Assembly: GCA_019636755.1 (NCBI GenBank)
Contig: JAHBWZ010000004.1
Location: 310,001 to 374,000, forward strand
Direction: 5' to 3'
Source of the DNA: Phycisphaeraceae bacterium
Lineage (GTDB): Bacteria; Planctomycetota; Phycisphaerae; Phycisphaerales; SM1A02
Length of the DNA: 64,000 nucleotides
Numbering within the stretch: the first letter of the stretch is position 1; each line of letters begins with the position of its first letter. Positions 60,841 through 64,000 of this stretch are shown piece by piece. The notes under the pieces were generated by a model, which saw only the letters and a list, made by a program, of their open reading frames with translations, was not told the origin of the DNA and did no database searches. The position numbers and the translations under genes were made by a program.

Positions 60841-61632
60841 ATGCCGCACTACCGGCTCACCATCGCCTACGACGGCACCGACTTCCACGGGTGGCAGCGC
60901 CAGGAGCCGCCCGGCGCCGAGCCGCTTCGCACCGTGCAGGGCGTCGCAGAGCACGTCATCCGCACGGTCGTGCGTGAGCCGATTCTCCTGGTCGGCGCGT
61001 CGCGGACGGACTCCGGCGTCCACGCCGAGGGCCAGGTCGCCGCGTTCGGCACCGCGCTGGACATCCCGCCCGATCGGATGCGGATGGCGATCAACAGCCG
61101 CCTGCCGGCCGACGTGCTGGTGCGTTCGGTCGACCCCTGCGATCCCGGGTTCAACCCGATCGCCGATGCGCGGGAGAAGTGCTACGTCTACCGCCTTGCC
61201 CACGGCATGGCCCGGGGCCGGCCGCGCCCCCTCTTCGATCGGCACATCGTCGCGGCGTTCCCGTACATCCTGGATGCGGAGGCGATGCAGCGCGCGGCAC
61301 CGGCGTTCCTGGGCGTGCACGACTTCGCGTCGTTCACCCGGCTGCATCACGGCCGTGAGTCCACGGTGCGGACCGTCCTGGCGTGCGACGTGCGGGTCAT
61401 CCGCGAGGACCGGATGGAGATCGAAGTCCGCGGGCCGGGCTTCCTGCACAACATGATCCGCATCATGGTCGGCACGCTCATCGAGATCGGCCGCGGGGCG
61501 CGCGATCCCGAGGCGGTGCCCGCCATGCTGGCGGCGTGCGACCGCCGCGCCGCCGGTCCGACCGCACCGCCGGAAGGGCTGTGCCTGCAGTGGATCAGGT
61601 ATGACGGGGACGACGGCGATCGTGCATGCTGA
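60841..61632 (+). CDS. truA: tRNA pseudouridine(38-40) synthase TruA
   Basis: The 263-residue protein has YDGTDFHGWQRQ at the start, GASRTDSGVHAEGQ with the catalytic Asp57, and CDVRVIREDRMEIEVRGPGFLHNMIRIMVGTL near the end in parts. It makes pseudouridine at positions 38-40 of tRNA anticodon stems. The C-terminal end APPEGLCLQWIRY is typical. Confidence 0.95.
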   Translation: MPHYRLTIAYDGTDFHGWQRQEPPGAEPLRTVQGVAEHVIRTVVREPILLVGASRTDSGVHAEGQVAAFGTALDIPPDRMRMAINSRLPADVLVRSVDPCDPGFNPIADAREKCYVYRLAHGMARGRPRPLFDRHIVAAFPYILDAEAMQRAAPAFLGVHDFASFTRLHHGRESTVRTVLACDVRVIREDRMEIEVRGPGFLHNMIRIMVGTLIEIGRGARDPEAVPAMLAACDRRAAGPTAPPEGLCLQWIRYDGDDGDRAC

Positions 61633-61731
61633 TCAGCGTGCTCGCGCGAAGGGGCGGCGCCCCGCGGAGACGACGGACGGCGGCACCGGCGCGGGTGCGC
61701 GGTGCCGCCGTCCGAAGCGGCCTGGTCCTGA

Positions 61732-62412
61732 TCAGGCGACTCTCGCACGTCGGCGGCGCCCCGGGATCCCGGCGAGCAGGATCATCGCGAGCGCGCCGGG
61801 CGTCGGGACGAGGAAGGACTGTCGCACAAGCGCGCCGGTCACATTGCCGGCAAGGTAGTCCGTCATGCCCTGGAAGGTGAAGGTGCTGCCCTCCGCCAGC
61901 GTGAACTGCGCAATCACGATGTCCGGTCCGAAGACCTCGGAGCCGACGCCGGGGTTCTGGTCGAAGTAGCCACCGTTGTTGAGCTGGCCCCAGGAAGCGC
62001 CCTGGATGACCGAGTTCGTTCCGTTTCCACCGGCGAAGCCCGGGGTGAACGCGACGTTCGACCTGGACGCATCGAGGCCGAGGGTCACCCACGAGTCGTA
62101 GGCGAACTGCACGGGGCTGCCGGCACCCTGGTAGATGTCGAGCAGCGGGTACACCGGGAACGCTTCGCCCTGCACGAGGGGACTGTCGGCATCGAAGCTC
62201 AGAGCGATGCCGTCCGGGACCTCGCCCAGGGCACCGGAAACGGCGAGTTGCTTGTCCAGCGGGTTGTTGTAGTGCAGCAGGACGCGATAGGTCTGGGTGC
62301 CGGCCAGCAGCGAGCCCATCTCCTGGATGCTGGCATGCGTGAAGCCGGCGTGCAGCGATGTTGAGGTGGCAGGCAGGAACAGCATGACGAGTGCGACTGA
62401 GGCGCGTGACAT
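61732..62412 (-). CDS. exported protein with PEP-CTERM-like sorting tail
   Basis: The 226-residue protein has a signal peptide (ALVMLFLPATSTSLHAG), a beta-rich, Gly/Asn-rich body and a C-terminal tail: VPTPGALAMILLAGI followed by a run of Arg (RRRRAR). This is the variant PEP-CTERM form (PTPGA) common in planctomycetes, cut and attached by exosortase. GGGAGA lies eight bases before the ATG. The function of the body is unknown; envelope or matrix protein is likely. Confidence 0.75.
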   Translation of the reverse strand: MSRASVALVMLFLPATSTSLHAGFTHASIQEMGSLLAGTQTYRVLLHYNNPLDKQLAVSGALGEVPDGIALSFDADSPLVQGEAFPVYPLLDIYQGAGSPVQFAYDSWVTLGLDASRSNVAFTPGFAGGNGTNSVIQGASWGQLNNGGYFDQNPGVGSEVFGPDIVIAQFTLAEGSTFTFQGMTDYLAGNVTGALVRQSFLVPTPGALAMILLAGIPGRRRRARVA

Positions 62413-63331
62413 GGTCAGAGTCTCCCAGTGAACAGCGGTGGTGCGCCGCCGGGAACAGCCCCGGCGAACTCCATGCTCACGGGGTTCTCGGTCACATCGG
62501 TTCGCGTGTTCAGTCCGACTGGCGGTTCACTGGAAACCGCCGCGCGCCGGCGCCGCGGCCCGCCACCGCCAACCATCGGAGGCACCGCAGCTCAGGCCGC
62601 TGCTGTCGGACTCGGTCGGGTGCAGAATCGCGAAGAACGCGCCAGGACTCAGCGCAGATTGCGGGGCATCTCCCCGGGAAACGACGAGAGTGAGCGGCGC
62701 AGTCATGGCGCCTCTGCACTGCTCGCGTGCAGCCGGGCGAAGTCCGTCGACAGTCCGCAGGTCACCACACAGCACGCCGACCTCGCACCGGGCGTGGCGA
62801 GCATGTGGCCGGCCTGACGTGACCGTGCAGGCGCTCGGCGCCCACTGCGGAAGCGCCAGTCGCGCGGCCGAGACGCTCACGCCGCCACCGCCACCGCCAG
62901 GGCGGGTACGCGGCGCCAGCCACCATTCGCGTGCGTGCGCGCTGCGTGGGACTCGAGTGCGCGCACGGGGCGTGTCGACGTCGATCAGGCACGCACATCG
63001 CTCGCGGCGCGACGTCGCCGCCAGACGTCCTCGGCGCGCGACCTTGGACCCTGATGCGCGCAGACACCACCACCCGCGCGCCGGCTGACCACCGCCACCA
63101 TCATGCGCGCAAGGGGGTTGCAGGGGGGGGCCTCAGCCCCCCTGCGCTCGCGCACCCATACGGAGATCCAAGTCACCAAGGAGCCCAGACGTCAACCGCG
63201 GGCCTTGGCAAAAGAGAGAGAGAGAGCGAGCGCGCACGAGTCAGCACATCCCGTGACAGGGCGCTGATCGACACGGACGCATCGGGTCCACCGCCGGACA
63301 CCCGGTCATCCGCGACGCCCCGCGGCCCGCG
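62413..63331. other. 919-bp intergenic stretch, no gene
   Basis: No coding sequence can be supported. It separates the PEP-CTERM gene start from the end of the partial gene on the right. It contains a strong hairpin (see next entry) and a short GA dinucleotide run at 63213-63226. The size is unusual for this compact window. Confidence 0.5.
63120..63145. terminator. strong GC hairpin downstream of the partial gene
   Basis: GCAGGGGGG (63120-63128) pairs perfectly with CCCCCCTGC (63137-63145) around an eight-base loop. It lies about 190 bases beyond the stop of the minus-strand gene at 63332. No T-run follows; a terminator or REP-like role is possible. Confidence 0.4.
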
Positions 63332-64000
63332 TCACACGTGGCCGAAGAGGTCCCGCGTCGCCAGGTACCCGCGCTCGTCGAAGTACGACAGGGCCTCGTC
63401 CACGCTGCGGAACCACTTCGTCGCGGTCTCGGTGATGAACGGGCTCGGATGGCGCTTCGGCTTCCAGACGACGTAGACCTCCTTCGTGTGCTCGAACGCG
63501 TGCTGGAGTTCGCGTTCGACGCCGCTGGAGAGGCCCGGGACACCGCCGGCGAGTTCCGGGACCAGCGAGACGATCATGTCCGACTGGTCGATCAGTTTGA
63601 AGTCCCGCATGTAGATCTGGCCGTCGATGTCGCCGGCGATCTCCATCACCTCGCGGACGCGGACGCGGATGGTCTCGCCCTGCTTCCGGCCACCGAAGGT
63701 GTGCGGCTCCACGTCCAGCCAGTCCAGGCCGTCGCGCGTCGCGGCGATCGCCCGCTCCAGCAGCAGCTTCTCGTCCACGTCGCCGGGATCGAAGGTAATG
63801 AAGTGCCGTGCCAGCTGCGCCCGGAAGGCGTCGATCTCCGCCAGCACGTCGGGCATGTCCACCACGTGACTCATGGGGAACGACGGATACACCTTGCGCA
63901 TGTCGGGACGCGTGACCAGTCGCAGGCAGGTCTCGATCGTGTCGCTCTGCCGGCCCCGGCTCAGGATGTAGAACCGGTTGCTCGCCCCCATCGCCTGCGC
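63332..64000 (-). CDS. unknown protein, partial at the window edge
   Basis: The frame is open to the edge (a Met at 63991 may or may not be the start), giving at least 220 residues. The C-terminal half has KLIDQSDMIVSLVPELAGG, LSSGVERELQHAFEHTKEVYVVW and KRHPSPFITETATKWFRSVDEA, which recalls the nucleoside 2-deoxyribosyltransferase-like fold, where such Glu and Ser residues sit in the active site. The N-terminal part (RLVTRPDMRKVYPSFPMSHV) could be an NTP-binding or sensor part. I cannot name the family with certainty. Confidence 0.5.
   Translation of the reverse strand, partial: AQAMGASNRFYILSRGRQSDTIETCLRLVTRPDMRKVYPSFPMSHVVDMPDVLAEIDAFRAQLARHFITFDPGDVDEKLLLERAIAATRDGLDWLDVEPHTFGGRKQGETIRVRVREVMEIAGDIDGQIYMRDFKLIDQSDMIVSLVPELAGGVPGLSSGVERELQHAFEHTKEVYVVWKPKRHPSPFITETATKWFRSVDEALSYFDERGYLATRDLFGHV

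Noticed and set aside
1-64000. tRNA, rRNA, riboswitch or prophage structural genes
   Set aside because: By eye I saw no cloverleaf, rRNA-like block, known riboswitch core or phage structural gene; small RNAs cannot be excluded.

Overview
The window is very GC-rich. Several traits suggest a planctomycete-like bacterium, probably close to Phycisphaerae: small membrane proteins ending in zinc ribbons, secreted proteins of a type common in planctomycetes, a PEP-CTERM-like sorting tail, an LpxA-type acyltransferase (so a lipid A-type outer membrane), and a lone UV-damage endonuclease. The taxon is an inference from gene content; no rRNA or tRNA gene is visible.

Layout. 1-7.5 kb (minus strand): a cut-off class II glutamine amidotransferase, a broken M60-type peptidase gene, a PIG-L deacetylase, a metallophosphatase and three exported proteins. 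7.5-20.7 kb (minus): one long operon of eight amidohydrolase-fold genes (nine domains) with start/stop overlaps, in which only one gene keeps the metal-binding HxH. 20.9-25.1 kb (plus): thiolase, TrkA and TrkH. 25.1-31.2 kb: an IS630 remnant, a REP-type (RAYT) transposase flanked by two inverted arrays of 36-bp repeats, then lepA and a truncated haemoglobin.

31.2-41.9 kb is accessory DNA of visibly lower GC. Its left part holds a PD-(D/E)XK nuclease-like gene and a three-gene module headed by a TIGR04255 protein. Its right part is an inactivated chromosomal integron: a minus-strand intI stump, an attI-type core site, then six gene cassettes in the plus orientation, each closed by an attC site. 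The first six bases of a cassette, with the preceding G, are complementary to the R'' box of its own attC in all six cases (five perfect, one 6/7). The cargo looks like anti-phage defence: a TIR-like NADase candidate, two independent two-gene modules made of a winged-helix-like protein overlapping a HEPN protein, and an EVE-HNH fusion, plus a small membrane protein and one cassette without a convincing gene. A second, orphan attC half lies at 49.7 kb.

42-64 kb returns to ordinary chromosomal genes: DinB-like, a DUF2071 gene with a one-base lesion, a cupin/PhzF pair, two zinc-ribbon membrane proteins, TspO, UvsE, an NAD(P)-dependent epimerase-like protein, LipB, LpxA, a metallo-beta-lactamase-fold protein, a glycosyltransferase, TruA, a PEP-CTERM-like exported protein and a partial gene at the edge. 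Many starts lie only 6-11 bases after a TANACT/TACNCT-like hexamer, which suggests leaderless or very short-leader transcripts.
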